Assembly: GCA_902787555.1 (NCBI GenBank)
Contig: CADAGO010000016.1
Location: 1-64,000, forward strand
From: an uncultured Bacteroidales bacterium
GTDB taxonomy: Bacteria > Bacteroidota > Bacteroidia > Bacteroidales > Bacteroidaceae
Reading direction: 5' to 3'
Length of the DNA: 64,000 nucleotides
A program made the position numbers and the translations under genes. How positions within the stretch are numbered: the stretch's first letter is position 1; the number at the start of each line of letters is the position of its first letter. This document shows positions 50,372-59,079 of this stretch, in pieces. The notes beneath the pieces were generated by a model. The model was not told where the DNA came from. It worked only from the letters and a program-made list of their open reading frames with translations, and did no database searches.

Positions 50372-52791
50372 GACATCTCGCTCTTTTTAGTTTTATAATT
50401 ATCACATTGTGCATGCCACTCAAAGCACAAGTAGGATTTGGAACACCCACTTTGTTTAACGACAATTGGGAGTTCACCCTGAACGAATCCAATTCACTTC
50501 CTTCCAATTCCGCAGAATGGAAGAAGGTTGCCCTACCCCACGACTGGTCCATCGAAGGCACACCCTCGCGCGACCTTGCCAGCTGTACCGGTTATCTCCC
50601 TGGAGGTATTGGCTGGTATCGCAAGACCTTCACCGTGAGCGATTCAAAACCCAAACACTACATCTATTTCGAGGGTGTGTACAACCGCAGCGAGGTCTAT
50701 CTCAATGGTCATCTCCTTGGCAAGCGCCCTAATGGCTATGTGTCGTTTATGTACGACCTGACTCCCTATTTGAAGTCCGGCACAAACGAACTTACCGTAC
50801 GTGTTGACCACAGTAAATATGCCGACTCTCGCTGGTATACAGGTTCAGGCATCTATCGCAATGTGTGGCTCATCAGCGCTGAAACCACCCATCTTGCACA
50901 ATGGGGAGTCACCTACCGAGCTACAGACATCACAGCCAATCGTACCAATATCCATGTGTCAGCCGAAGTAGAGAAAGGCAATAGCAACCTGAAGGACCTC
51001 ACCGTGAAAGCTACCTTGATGGATGCTCAAGGAAAAACGATAGCTCAAAAAAGTGCAATCGCACAAGAGACAACTCCTCTCCCCTTGGGGGAGATTAGAG
51101 AGGGGTTGCATCTCTGGACCCTCACCTCTCCATACCTCTACACCCTCAAAGTAGAGCTGCTGAAGAACGGTCAGGTGATTGACGAAACCACTGAACGCAT
51201 CGGCATTCGTTCCCTTCAGTTCGACCCCAATAAAGGCTTCGCACTCAATGGCGAATGGATGAAAGTGAAAGGAGTTTGCATCCATCACGATGCAGGCGTA
51301 CTGGGAGCAGCAGTTCCTCGCGAGGTATGGCAGCGCAGGTTCCTCTCATTGAAAGAAATGGGTGTGAATGCCATCCGTATGAGTCACAACATGCAAGCCC
51401 CCGATGTTTACGACCTTGCAGACGAAATGGGATTCCTCATCATGGACGAGGGAAGCGATGAATGGGAATACCCCAAGCGTAAGTGGCTAAAAGGATGGAA
51501 CCAAGGAACACCGGGCTATGACGGCACCTACGATTTCTTTGAAGAATGGATTGACCGTGATATTACCGATATGGTACGTCGCGACCGCAACCACCCAAGC
51601 ATATTCCTATGGAGTGTAGGCAACGAAGTAGACTATCCTAATGACCCCTACTCCCACCCTATTCTCGATGGTGAGAATGCAGGTATCAGTCAGCCCATGT
51701 ATGGCGGCTACAAGAAAGACGCACCACGTGCTGAGCGAATCGGAACGATTGCCAAACGTCTGGCTGCCATCATCCGCAGCATTGACCCGTCTCGTGCCGT
51801 AACTGGTGCTATGGCAGGCGTGGTGATGAGCAATCAGACTGAATACCCAGAGGCTATTGATGTATGCGGATACAATTATACGGAGAATCGCTATATCGAA
51901 GACCATAAGACATACCCAAAACGCATCATATATGGTAGCGAGACCAGCACCAATCTCTCATCATGGAAAGCCGTACGTGACAACCCGCATATCTTCGGTC
52001 ATTTCGTTTGGACAGGCTATGAATACCTTGGAGAATCAGGAGCATGGCCATCACGTGGATTAGGAACTGGCCTGATTGACTTTGCAGGTTTCCTCAAGCC
52101 ACGCGGACATTTCTTCGCATCCCTGTGGCGTACCGACCCCGTCGCCTACATCGGCACACAAGCCATTCGAGGAGGCAATAATCAATTTGGTGGCAACAAC
52201 CGCGGTAACCGCAACGGACGAGTAAACCTCTCAACCGATGCATGGGATAATTGGAACTATCAGGAAGGCCAAACCGTTCGTGTTCTATGCTACACCAACC
52301 AGCCTTATGCCCATCTGCTGCTTAATAATAGGGAAGTAGGAGAAAAGAAGGAGCGTGACGACAGCTCTGGCATCATCTATTGGGATGTTCCTTACGAGCC
52401 AGGAACTCTCCGCGTAGAAGGACTGGATAAGGATGGTAAAGCTACCACACATTATGATATCCAGACTCATAGTCAGGCAGCTAAAATAAAGGTTACTCCA
52501 CTGAGGGAAGACAAGAAAAGTGCTCTTACTCATCTCCTTATCGACATCGTCGATTCTCAAGGCATCCGTGTACTCACCTATCGCAACGATGTGAAGTGTG
52601 AAGTGCTCAGCGGAGGAAAACTGCTTGGACTCGAAAATGCCAACAATGGCGATATGTCAGCTCCAAAGCAACCACACAAGAATGCCAACCGTGGGCGCCT
52701 CCTTGCATATATCCAGCACGACAATCCTTCACAACCTGTTCGTGTACGCATCACGGCAGAAGGACTCGACCCGATAGAATTTTCAGAATGA
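50368..52791 (+). CDS. GH2 beta-glycosidase (beta-galactosidase-like), operon partner of GH51
   Basis: The 807-residue secreted protein has the GH2 layout: sugar-binding jelly roll (about 25-190), Ig-like domain (about 195-290), TIM barrel (about 295-600) and C-terminal Ig-like domains. Acid/base is E420 in S-V-G-N-E-V-D; nucleophile E525 in Y-G-S-E-T. Residues about 236-247 (T-T-P-L-P-L-G-E-I-R-E-G-L) are encoded by a 27-bp copy of the genome's CCCC/GGGG palindromic repeat, inserted in frame in a loop of the second domain. A Gly/Asn-rich loop (G-G-N-N-Q-F-G-G-N-N-R-G-N) follows near 608. The substrate may be beta-galactose or another beta-sugar; not certain. Confidence 0.92.
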   Translation: MRHLALFSFIIITLCMPLKAQVGFGTPTLFNDNWEFTLNESNSLPSNSAEWKKVALPHDWSIEGTPSRDLASCTGYLPGGIGWYRKTFTVSDSKPKHYIYFEGVYNRSEVYLNGHLLGKRPNGYVSFMYDLTPYLKSGTNELTVRVDHSKYADSRWYTGSGIYRNVWLISAETTHLAQWGVTYRATDITANRTNIHVSAEVEKGNSNLKDLTVKATLMDAQGKTIAQKSAIAQETTPLPLGEIREGLHLWTLTSPYLYTLKVELLKNGQVIDETTERIGIRSLQFDPNKGFALNGEWMKVKGVCIHHDAGVLGAAVPREVWQRRFLSLKEMGVNAIRMSHNMQAPDVYDLADEMGFLIMDEGSDEWEYPKRKWLKGWNQGTPGYDGTYDFFEEWIDRDITDMVRRDRNHPSIFLWSVGNEVDYPNDPYSHPILDGENAGISQPMYGGYKKDAPRAERIGTIAKRLAAIIRSIDPSRAVTGAMAGVVMSNQTEYPEAIDVCGYNYTENRYIEDHKTYPKRIIYGSETSTNLSSWKAVRDNPHIFGHFVWTGYEYLGESGAWPSRGLGTGLIDFAGFLKPRGHFFASLWRTDPVAYIGTQAIRGGNNQFGGNNRGNRNGRVNLSTDAWDNWNYQEGQTVRVLCYTNQPYAHLLLNNREVGEKKERDDSSGIIYWDVPYEPGTLRVEGLDKDGKATTHYDIQTHSQAAKIKVTPLREDKKSALTHLLIDIVDSQGIRVLTYRNDVKCEVLSGGKLLGLENANNGDMSAPKQPHKNANRGRLLAYIQHDNPSQPVRVRITAEGLDPIEFSE
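51074..51106 (+). repeat. GC-rich palindromic repeat inside the GH2 coding region
   Basis: CTCCCCTTGGGGGAGATTAG followed by AGAGGGG matches the intergenic element at 63867-63893 with a few changes. It keeps the reading frame open and adds about 12 residues. Confidence 0.85.
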
Positions 52792-52797
52792 AAAAAG

Positions 52798-52826
52798 AAC
52801 CGATGCGGAGGCTCCGTATCGGTTTC
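52798..52826 (+). terminator. Terminator after GH51-GH2 pair
   Basis: AACCGATGCGGA-GGC-TCCGTATCGGTT is a 12-pair stem (one G-T wobble) followed by TTTCGTT, seven bases after the GH2 stop. Confidence 0.75.
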
Positions 52827-52854
52827 GTTATCTTAATAGTTCTGTAATGAGAGG

Positions 52855-53232
52855 TCAACATTCAGCGATAACCTCTATTTCTACTAATGCACCCTTAGGA
52901 AGGGTCTTGACAGCCACAGCCGAGCGAGCGGGATATGGTTCTGAAAAGAATTGGGAATAGACTGCATTCATGTCAGCAAAATCATTCATATCAGCCATGA
53001 AGACCGTAGTCTTAATAACATTACTCATCGTGAGTCCTACCTCTGCCAGAATAGCTTGTATGTTAAGTAGTGACTGACGAGTCTGCTCTTTGATACCTCC
53101 TTCCACGAAAGTACCTGTAGCAGGGTCGATAGGAATCTGACCTGAGGTATAGACAAGATTCCCTACTTGAATGGCCTGACTATATGGACCGATGGCTGCG
53201 GGTGCCTTTGTTGTACTGATGACTGTTTTCAT
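52855..53232 (-). CDS. RidA family reactive-intermediate deaminase
   Basis: The 125-residue protein is full length for RidA (YjgF/UK114), which hydrolyses reactive enamines/imines formed by PLP enzymes. It keeps P-A-A-I-G-P-Y-S-Q-A, L-V-Y-T-S-G-Q-I, the catalytic Arg in P-A-R-S-A-V-A-V and the late G-A-L-V-E-I-E-V-I-A. I chose M-K-T-V-I-S (53232), since its ATG overlaps the stop of the STAS-kinase gene (ATGA). The pairing with a kinase is unusual for RidA. Confidence 0.92.
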   Translation of the reverse strand: MKTVISTTKAPAAIGPYSQAIQVGNLVYTSGQIPIDPATGTFVEGGIKEQTRQSLLNIQAILAEVGLTMSNVIKTTVFMADMNDFADMNAVYSQFFSEPYPARSAVAVKTLPKGALVEIEVIAEC

Positions 53233-54437
53233 AATGTCCAATGTTCAAATGTTTTACATACGTTTTTGATATAATCGTAGCGTTTGGTTATACGCTCGTC
53301 GAAAAGTTCCTTACATTCCATGATAACTTCCTCCGGGAAGGAATCTGACAGCGATAGCCAGCTAAAGTTCCTAACACATGACACGACTTCTATCTGTGCT
53401 TTTCGCTCTGCCACCACATCTGCTGGCTGACCTTCCATATAATAGTCGATTGCCTTGTTCCACATACACTGCCCCAACTCACGTGGCATACCGATAATCT
53501 TTTCATAGTCGCCTACCAGGCTGACCATCGGAGAGTATGCAAAACCTAAATCGAGCATTGGGTGGCCATAGCCCAATTCCCCCATATCAATCAGCATCAA
53601 TTCATTGTCTTGCATCATTGCGTTCTTGGTTTGCAAGTCCATATGGAGCAATCTATTGCCTGCAGGGACACTATCAACGATGCTAAGCAGCATGTCGATG
53701 TTCTCTCGTGGGAAATAACGACTGATATACTCAACTTGCTTGCGCGCAGTTTCAACAGCAGATGGAATGTTTCCACTTGTAGGCACTTCTATTGCATGAA
53801 GTTGACGAAACAGTTCGGCATACTTGCGAGCGAAAGTATCAATCTGCTCGGGATGCTGTCTCAGCATGGTACTAAGCGTTTCTGCTTTCAACAGTTCATA
53901 CACGAGGCCTAAACACTCTGCCTCCCCCTCGACCGAAGGTGTCACCGTCACCACGTCGAAAGAGATGGCAGTTGGCATACCCAGTACAAAAGCTTCTTTA
54001 GACAAGGTAATCTCACGACGTACTTCGTCCATCGTGGTACCCTTGCGAAACACTTTGATGATAGTATCGCCATCGAGTCGATAAACCTTGCCCACACCTC
54101 CGGCACCAATAAGCGGACAACCGTTAATACTCAACTTACGCATGGCTCGTTCCACTGTCATAATCTGCGTGAACCCCGTTGTGTCGAGTACATCATATAC
54201 CTGCGGCTGAACACCCTTCACAGAAAATTCCTTATATCGCTTCGCCAATGATAGTAAGACGCGCAAACCGGAACTCGATATATATTCTAAATGCGAGGCA
54301 TCAATGGTAAGGTGACTAATGATAGGCGGAAGGTTAGCCTCAATCTCTGCACTGACGTCAGATGATGTTACCGTATCCAATCGACCTTCTAAGCCGATTG
54401 TTACCTGATTGCCATTAGTATGAATCGTTGTCTTCAT
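53229..54437 (-). CDS. STAS domain fused to aminoglycoside-phosphotransferase-like kinase
   Basis: Residues 1-100 are a STAS (anti-anti-sigma-like) domain with the typical I-D-A-S-H-L-E-Y-I-S-S-S-G-L-R segment; the serine in S-S-S-G-L (54-58) is the site phosphorylated in relatives. Residues 107-402 are a kinase of the aminoglycoside-phosphotransferase/protein-kinase-like fold: glycine loop G-A-G-G-V-G-K (111-117), Lys128, catalytic H-M-D-L-Q-T-K-N (265-272) and I-D-M-G-E (283-287). The kinase resembles a family seen in Fibrobacter and Bacteroidales paralogues. It may phosphorylate a small molecule or its own STAS domain; the function is not known. Confidence 0.85.
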   Translation of the reverse strand: MKTTIHTNGNQVTIGLEGRLDTVTSSDVSAEIEANLPPIISHLTIDASHLEYISSSGLRVLLSLAKRYKEFSVKGVQPQVYDVLDTTGFTQIMTVERAMRKLSINGCPLIGAGGVGKVYRLDGDTIIKVFRKGTTMDEVRREITLSKEAFVLGMPTAISFDVVTVTPSVEGEAECLGLVYELLKAETLSTMLRQHPEQIDTFARKYAELFRQLHAIEVPTSGNIPSAVETARKQVEYISRYFPRENIDMLLSIVDSVPAGNRLLHMDLQTKNAMMQDNELMLIDMGELGYGHPMLDLGFAYSPMVSLVGDYEKIIGMPRELGQCMWNKAIDYYMEGQPADVVAERKAQIEVVSCVRNFSWLSLSDSFPEEVIMECKELFDERITKRYDYIKNVCKTFEHWTL

Positions 54438-54566
54438 GATGAATAATCCATTTCAATTCTAGTTTCTTTGTGTGCAAAGATAAGAAAAATATAAAAAATG
54501 AAAGATTGAAAGTAAAAAAAAATGAAAAAACTAAAGTCTAAAACCTATAAACTATAAACTTTTTAG

Positions 54567-54574
54567 TATCTTTG
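54567..54574 (+). promoter_or_regulatory. -7 box of second GH2 gene
   Basis: TATCTTTG followed by GCAC lies 46 bases before the ATG at 54621. No clear TTTG lies 19-21 bases upstream. Confidence 0.5.
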
Positions 54575-54620
54575 CACACAATAATACAATATTTACTTTT
54601 ACTAAAAATTTCAGCATTTC

Positions 54621-56948
54621 ATGAGGAGAGCATTTATTATATCGTTATTCGGCCTTTTGCCAACAATAGGTATGATGGCACAAGGTGGCAGACTCAGATG
54701 GAACGAAGACTTCGACTGGACTTTCACCCAAAATGGAAAAACTGTTCGTGTTGACCTGCCCCATGACTGGGACATCTATGCAGGACCTAACTCTGGCAAA
54801 GGAGCGACTGGCACAGGCGGCGGATGGTACGAAGGAGGCATCGGAGAGTATAGAAAAAAGTTGCAAGTGGAGAGTTTAAATCTAAAAGATGAACTGTTGA
54901 AGCTCCACTTCGAAGGTGTGTACCAAAAAGCAGAAGTTTTCATAAATGGTCAAAAGGCCGGACAACATGGTTATGGTTATACTCCTTTCACAATCGATAT
55001 CACTCCATATATTAATAAAGACAAGGGACCTAACGAATTGGTAGTTCGCGTGAACAACTCGCAACAGCCCAATTGCCGCTGGTACTCTGGGTCGGGTATC
55101 TATCGCCATGTGTGGCTTAATGTGATGCCAAAAGTACATATCGCTGAGAACGGCATCTTCGTCACCACCGATCTTGCAACAGATGGTGTTCAGAAAGCAA
55201 AAATAGACGTAAAAGTGACTGTGGAGAATGAGGATAAGGTACCACACACAGCAACAGTCAAAGTGGAGAAACAGGAACAAACAGTCAGCCTGAATGCCGG
55301 CGAACGAAAGGACATTGACTTTTCTTACATCATTGATCATCCACATCTTTGGTCACCCGACGACCCTTATCTCTATTCTGCACTCGTCTCTCTGAACCGG
55401 GAGCAGCAAGAGGCTGTGAGCTTTGGCATACGCCGCATCCGATTCGATGCCCATCGCGGTTTCACGCTCAATGGTAAACCTGTCCTAATCAACGGAGCCT
55501 GTCTTCATCACGACGATGGTGTATTGGGGGCTATGGCCTTCGATGCTGCCGAGATTCGCAAGGTACGACTGATGAAAGAAGCCGGATTCAACCTTATTCG
55601 CACCTCACATAATCCTCCTTCCCGTGCTTTCCTCGATGCCTGCGATTCTATAGGTATGCTTGTTATCGACGAGGCTTTCGATGGATGGCGTCAAGCTAAG
55701 AACCCTTACGACTACTCCACCCTCATCGACTCCTGCTATCGTGAGGATATCCATGCGATGGTAATGCGCGACCGTAACCACCCTTGCATCATCTCTTGGA
55801 GTATTGGCAATGAGGTGATAGAACGCAAGGACCTACGTGTCGTCACTACAGCCCGCCAACTCAAGGCCGCTGTCCTCGAGTGCGACCCTACCCGCCCCGT
55901 CACTGAGGCCCTTTGTGCTTGGGACAACGACTGGGAAATCTACGACCCACACTTCGAGGTACTCGACATCGGCGGATACAACTATATGATTCATAAGCAT
56001 GCTACCGACCATCAGCGCGACCCACAGCGTGTGATGTGGCAGACAGAAAGCTATCCAAGAGATGCCTTCCGCAATTGGGCTACAGTAGCCGATAATTCAT
56101 ACGTCATAGGTGATATTGTCTGGACAGGTCTCGACTATCTTGGTGAAAGTGGCATCGGACGCTATTACTACGAAGGCGATCGTCCAGGTGAACATTATGC
56201 CAATGGCGGACAGCCCGAATGGCATGGGGCCTATTGTGGAGACGTGGATATCACTGGCTGGCGAAAACCCATCAGTCACTATAGAGAAATACTTTGGAAC
56301 TCACCTCTTACCTCACTATATATGGCTGTTCGCGAACCTGATGGCTATCACGGCAAGATTCGAACCACAGCTTGGAGCGTATGGCCTACATGGGAGTCAT
56401 GGACATGGCCTGGATGGGAAGGTAAGTCTATCAATGTCGAGGTCTATACAAAGGAACCCGAAGTGACAATCTACCTCAACAACAAGGAGATAGGCAGAAA
56501 AGCCGTGAACCGCACCACGGAATACAAAGCAGTTTTCACTATACCTTACCAGCCAGGCACACTACGTGCAGAGGCAGGAGGGAAGAAAGTTGTCCTTGAA
56601 ACCGCAGGCACCCCAGCAAAACTGAAACTCACCGCCGATCGCCGCTCTATTACAGCTGACGGTCAGGATCTCGCCTTCATCACCATCGAAGTCATCGACC
56701 GTCAAGGTCATGTATGTCCAGAAGCTGCTATCCCTTGCCAAGTCAGTGTCAGCGGAAGTGGCAGCCTGTTAGCAGCAGCCAGTGCAGATCTCATGGACAC
56801 TGAGCCATACACTTCCTCTCGTGTTACCACATGGAAAGGCCGTGCCATCATTGTCGTGCGCAGTGCCTTCAAGACTGGGCAGACTAAGGTGAGCGTGAAG
56901 AGTACTCTGCCCACCGCCACGATCAGCATTGCACAAACTCGCTTCTAA
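54621..56948 (+). CDS. GH2 beta-galactosidase-like enzyme
   Basis: The 775-residue secreted protein has the GH2 layout: signal peptide (to about G-M-M-A-Q), jelly roll (25-170), Ig-like domain (175-275), TIM barrel (280-565) and C-terminal DUF4982/Ig-like domains. Acid/base E398 lies in S-I-G-N-E-V; nucleophile E476 in W-Q-T-E-S-Y. The H-D-W-D-I-Y and R-W-Y-S-G-S-G-I-Y-R-H-V-W-L motifs are strongly GH2. It stands alone with its own promoter, converging on the AraC-type regulator. Beta-galactosidase is the likeliest activity; other beta-glycosidases are possible. Confidence 0.92.
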   Translation: MRRAFIISLFGLLPTIGMMAQGGRLRWNEDFDWTFTQNGKTVRVDLPHDWDIYAGPNSGKGATGTGGGWYEGGIGEYRKKLQVESLNLKDELLKLHFEGVYQKAEVFINGQKAGQHGYGYTPFTIDITPYINKDKGPNELVVRVNNSQQPNCRWYSGSGIYRHVWLNVMPKVHIAENGIFVTTDLATDGVQKAKIDVKVTVENEDKVPHTATVKVEKQEQTVSLNAGERKDIDFSYIIDHPHLWSPDDPYLYSALVSLNREQQEAVSFGIRRIRFDAHRGFTLNGKPVLINGACLHHDDGVLGAMAFDAAEIRKVRLMKEAGFNLIRTSHNPPSRAFLDACDSIGMLVIDEAFDGWRQAKNPYDYSTLIDSCYREDIHAMVMRDRNHPCIISWSIGNEVIERKDLRVVTTARQLKAAVLECDPTRPVTEALCAWDNDWEIYDPHFEVLDIGGYNYMIHKHATDHQRDPQRVMWQTESYPRDAFRNWATVADNSYVIGDIVWTGLDYLGESGIGRYYYEGDRPGEHYANGGQPEWHGAYCGDVDITGWRKPISHYREILWNSPLTSLYMAVREPDGYHGKIRTTAWSVWPTWESWTWPGWEGKSINVEVYTKEPEVTIYLNNKEIGRKAVNRTTEYKAVFTIPYQPGTLRAEAGGKKVVLETAGTPAKLKLTADRRSITADGQDLAFITIEVIDRQGHVCPEAAIPCQVSVSGSGSLLAAASADLMDTEPYTSSRVTTWKGRAIIVVRSAFKTGQTKVSVKSTLPTATISIAQTRF

Positions 56949-57019
56949 CTCCGCTCATACCAACAGCCGGAAATCGGGAAATACTAAACCCTAAACTTTT
57001 AAATATAGGTGTTCAAAAC

Positions 57020-57077
57020 TTGAATCGATTCATTCGATCGATTGAATCGATTCAATGGATGAGTTGAATCGATTCAA
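57020..57077. repeat. Three TTGAATCGATTCAA palindromes at 22-bp steps
   Basis: Copies lie at 57020-57032 (last base altered), 57042-57055 and 57064-57077. Their centres are exactly 22 bp apart, two helical turns. They fill the gap between the converging GH2 and AraC-type genes. Confidence 0.85.
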
Positions 57078-57090
57078 ATTTCTCACAGTA

Positions 57091-58833
57091 TTAATTGGCT
57101 GACTTTTCCCTCCACTCGCTTGGTGTCATTTTATAGTATTCACGGAAGAGGCGGTTGAAATACGAACGGTTATTGAAGCCGACAGAATCAGAAATCTGAA
57201 TGACAGACCAGTCTGTGTGTCTCAACAAATGTGAAGCATACTCCAAACGTTTCATGTTGATAAACTCGTTGATAGACATGCCCGAAGTACATTCGCGGAT
57301 AGCATCACCTACATATTTGTAGTTTGTGCCCAACATAGCAGCCAAGTCTTCACGCTTCAATTCAGGGTTTGTAAACGTCTTCTCTTGTTCCAGTATATCG
57401 CATAGACGGAAATAGAGGTTCTGCAAGAATTCAGTCCTCTTCTGCATCTTTGCCTGCTTGTCAGAATCCTGTACTTCTTCAACGGCAGGTAGCAAGGTTT
57501 CTTGCGTTTTCTCCTGCACAACTTCATTCGTCACTTTCATCCTCTGTTTTCGCAGGCTGTCGGCCATTCTATAGGTTTTCACCCTTATTTTTCTGCGTTG
57601 TTTATGGAAGAACCAAAATCCTATACAAAACAACAGAGACAAGAGAACAGAAAACAAAGCTATAACACGCCATACTTCTTTCATATAAATTTCTTTCTTC
57701 TCTGCCAGTTCTCTTTCGTGTAACCCAAAGAGGACAGATAGTTCCTGCGAATTATCACGATAACTATTATTTAATGCTGTAGCGATAGCCTGACAGATTT
57801 CTTCGGCCATTTTTAAGGCTTCCTTGTCATTTCCCGACTTCAGTTTAGCTTCAAAACGAGGCACCATATCATCCATAATCTGGCTGAAATTCATTTGATA
57901 ACCCTCCTTGTCGTATAGTGAATCCAACCATGCATACCGATCTGCTGCATCGGCATAGCGGCCAGAGAGCATCAGGTACTTGCTTGCTTCTGAAACACTT
58001 CTAGGCACCTGTATCTGGTTTTCAGGGATGGCATCGAAGATTTCATTTGCTTTTACATTGTTGCCCTGAACATATTCAATCATAGCTTTGGCTATAGCTA
58101 TATGGCCTTTATATTCCTCAATAATATCAGTATCCCCCTGCTCGTTGATATAATCACTTAAAGCATCCTCAGAATGTTGCAGCCAAACCGATGCCTCCAC
58201 CGCATTACCCATATCTAAATAAGCATCACATACACCGATACTCATGATGAGTAGATTACCCTTGTTACTTTCACCCCCCTCTTCTTCTGTCAACTGCCTT
58301 ATAATATCATAACCCTTCAGATAGTTTTGTTGGGCATCATCATACTGAAGAAGCCTCAGTTGACAGTCTGCAACATTTGTATGAAGGAAAGCATTCACCA
58401 ACTTGGGAAAACGAGGTTCATCCTCTGCCTCTAATAGCAACTGAGTGGCCACGCCTAATGCTCCTTCATAGTCATTCTGTTCTCTTCGCATTACTGAAAG
58501 GCGATAGCCCGCATCTGCATAACCATCCCAATCTTCAATGGGTTTGGAGTAAGAAAGGAATACCTTAGAATAGTAATATCTTGCCAGTCCTACCTTCCAG
58601 CACATGTCGCATCCTCTAGCACGTAAATAATCTGCATGACGCCCATCTACACAACCTGTCTGCTCCAAGCTATCCACTACAGCAAATAACCCATCAAGGT
58701 TCCGGTTCTTCATTAAAACAGATAAAATGCTATCGGTCTTGTCAACATTATTCCATATATTTGACTCCTCACTGTTTGTGCATGCAGTCAGCACAATAAT
58801 TGCCGAAAGAAGACAATAAAAATTCTTTTTCAT
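57091..58833 (-). CDS. Membrane-anchored TPR sensor with AraC-type DNA-binding domain
   Basis: The 580-residue regulator joins a lipoprotein-like N-terminus (V-L-T-A-C18), a periplasmic TPR-like helical region (about 30-380), a transmembrane helix (about 391-411; V-I-A-L-F-S-V-L-L-S-L-L-F-C-I-G), a charged linker, and a C-terminal AraC helix-turn-helix domain (about 470-578) with Q-I-S-D-S-V-G-F-N-N-R-S-Y-F-N-R-L-F-R and M-T-P-S-E-W-R. This layout is common in Bacteroidales and lets an outside signal control DNA binding directly. Targets may be the divergent fimbrial operon or the converging GH2; not proven. Lipobox plus internal helix makes topology uncertain. Confidence 0.88.
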   Translation of the reverse strand: MKKNFYCLLSAIIVLTACTNSEESNIWNNVDKTDSILSVLMKNRNLDGLFAVVDSLEQTGCVDGRHADYLRARGCDMCWKVGLARYYYSKVFLSYSKPIEDWDGYADAGYRLSVMRREQNDYEGALGVATQLLLEAEDEPRFPKLVNAFLHTNVADCQLRLLQYDDAQQNYLKGYDIIRQLTEEEGGESNKGNLLIMSIGVCDAYLDMGNAVEASVWLQHSEDALSDYINEQGDTDIIEEYKGHIAIAKAMIEYVQGNNVKANEIFDAIPENQIQVPRSVSEASKYLMLSGRYADAADRYAWLDSLYDKEGYQMNFSQIMDDMVPRFEAKLKSGNDKEALKMAEEICQAIATALNNSYRDNSQELSVLFGLHERELAEKKEIYMKEVWRVIALFSVLLSLLFCIGFWFFHKQRRKIRVKTYRMADSLRKQRMKVTNEVVQEKTQETLLPAVEEVQDSDKQAKMQKRTEFLQNLYFRLCDILEQEKTFTNPELKREDLAAMLGTNYKYVGDAIRECTSGMSINEFINMKRLEYASHLLRHTDWSVIQISDSVGFNNRSYFNRLFREYYKMTPSEWREKSAN

Positions 58834-58853
58834 TCCTTTTTAAAATTTCTTTG

Positions 58854-58861
58854 CAAAGTTA
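58854..58861 (-). promoter_or_regulatory. -7 box of TPR-AraC regulator gene
   Basis: TAACTTTG on the minus strand lies 20 bases before the regulator ATG at 58833; no clear TTTG sits at the right distance. Confidence 0.5.
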
Positions 58862-58911
58862 ATGCTTTTTGTAGTAAAAATACTTATTTGTTGTCACAAA
58901 ACAAATAAAAA

Positions 58912-59018
58912 TTCCATATAGTACATATTTTTCCGTATTGTACACGTTTTTCTGCTTAATGCACATTTTTTTTCTAAAAAAAATCCGTATAGTACCATAT
59001 ATTTTCCGCATAAATGAC
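58912..59018. repeat. Five degenerate direct repeats in the fimbrial operon upstream region
   Basis: Copies start at 58912 (TTCCATATAGTACAT), 58931 (TTCCGTATTGTACAC), 58950 (TTCTGCTTAATGCAC), 58983 (ATCCGTATAGTACC) and 59004 (TTCCGCATAAATGAC). Steps are 19, 19, 33 and 21 bases. The array lies between the divergent regulator and DUF3575 genes. Confidence 0.6.
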
Positions 59019-59079
59019 TTGTGTATTATAAAAAAGACCGAAATTTGCAGCCGTAAACTAAAAATGTGTTAATACACTG

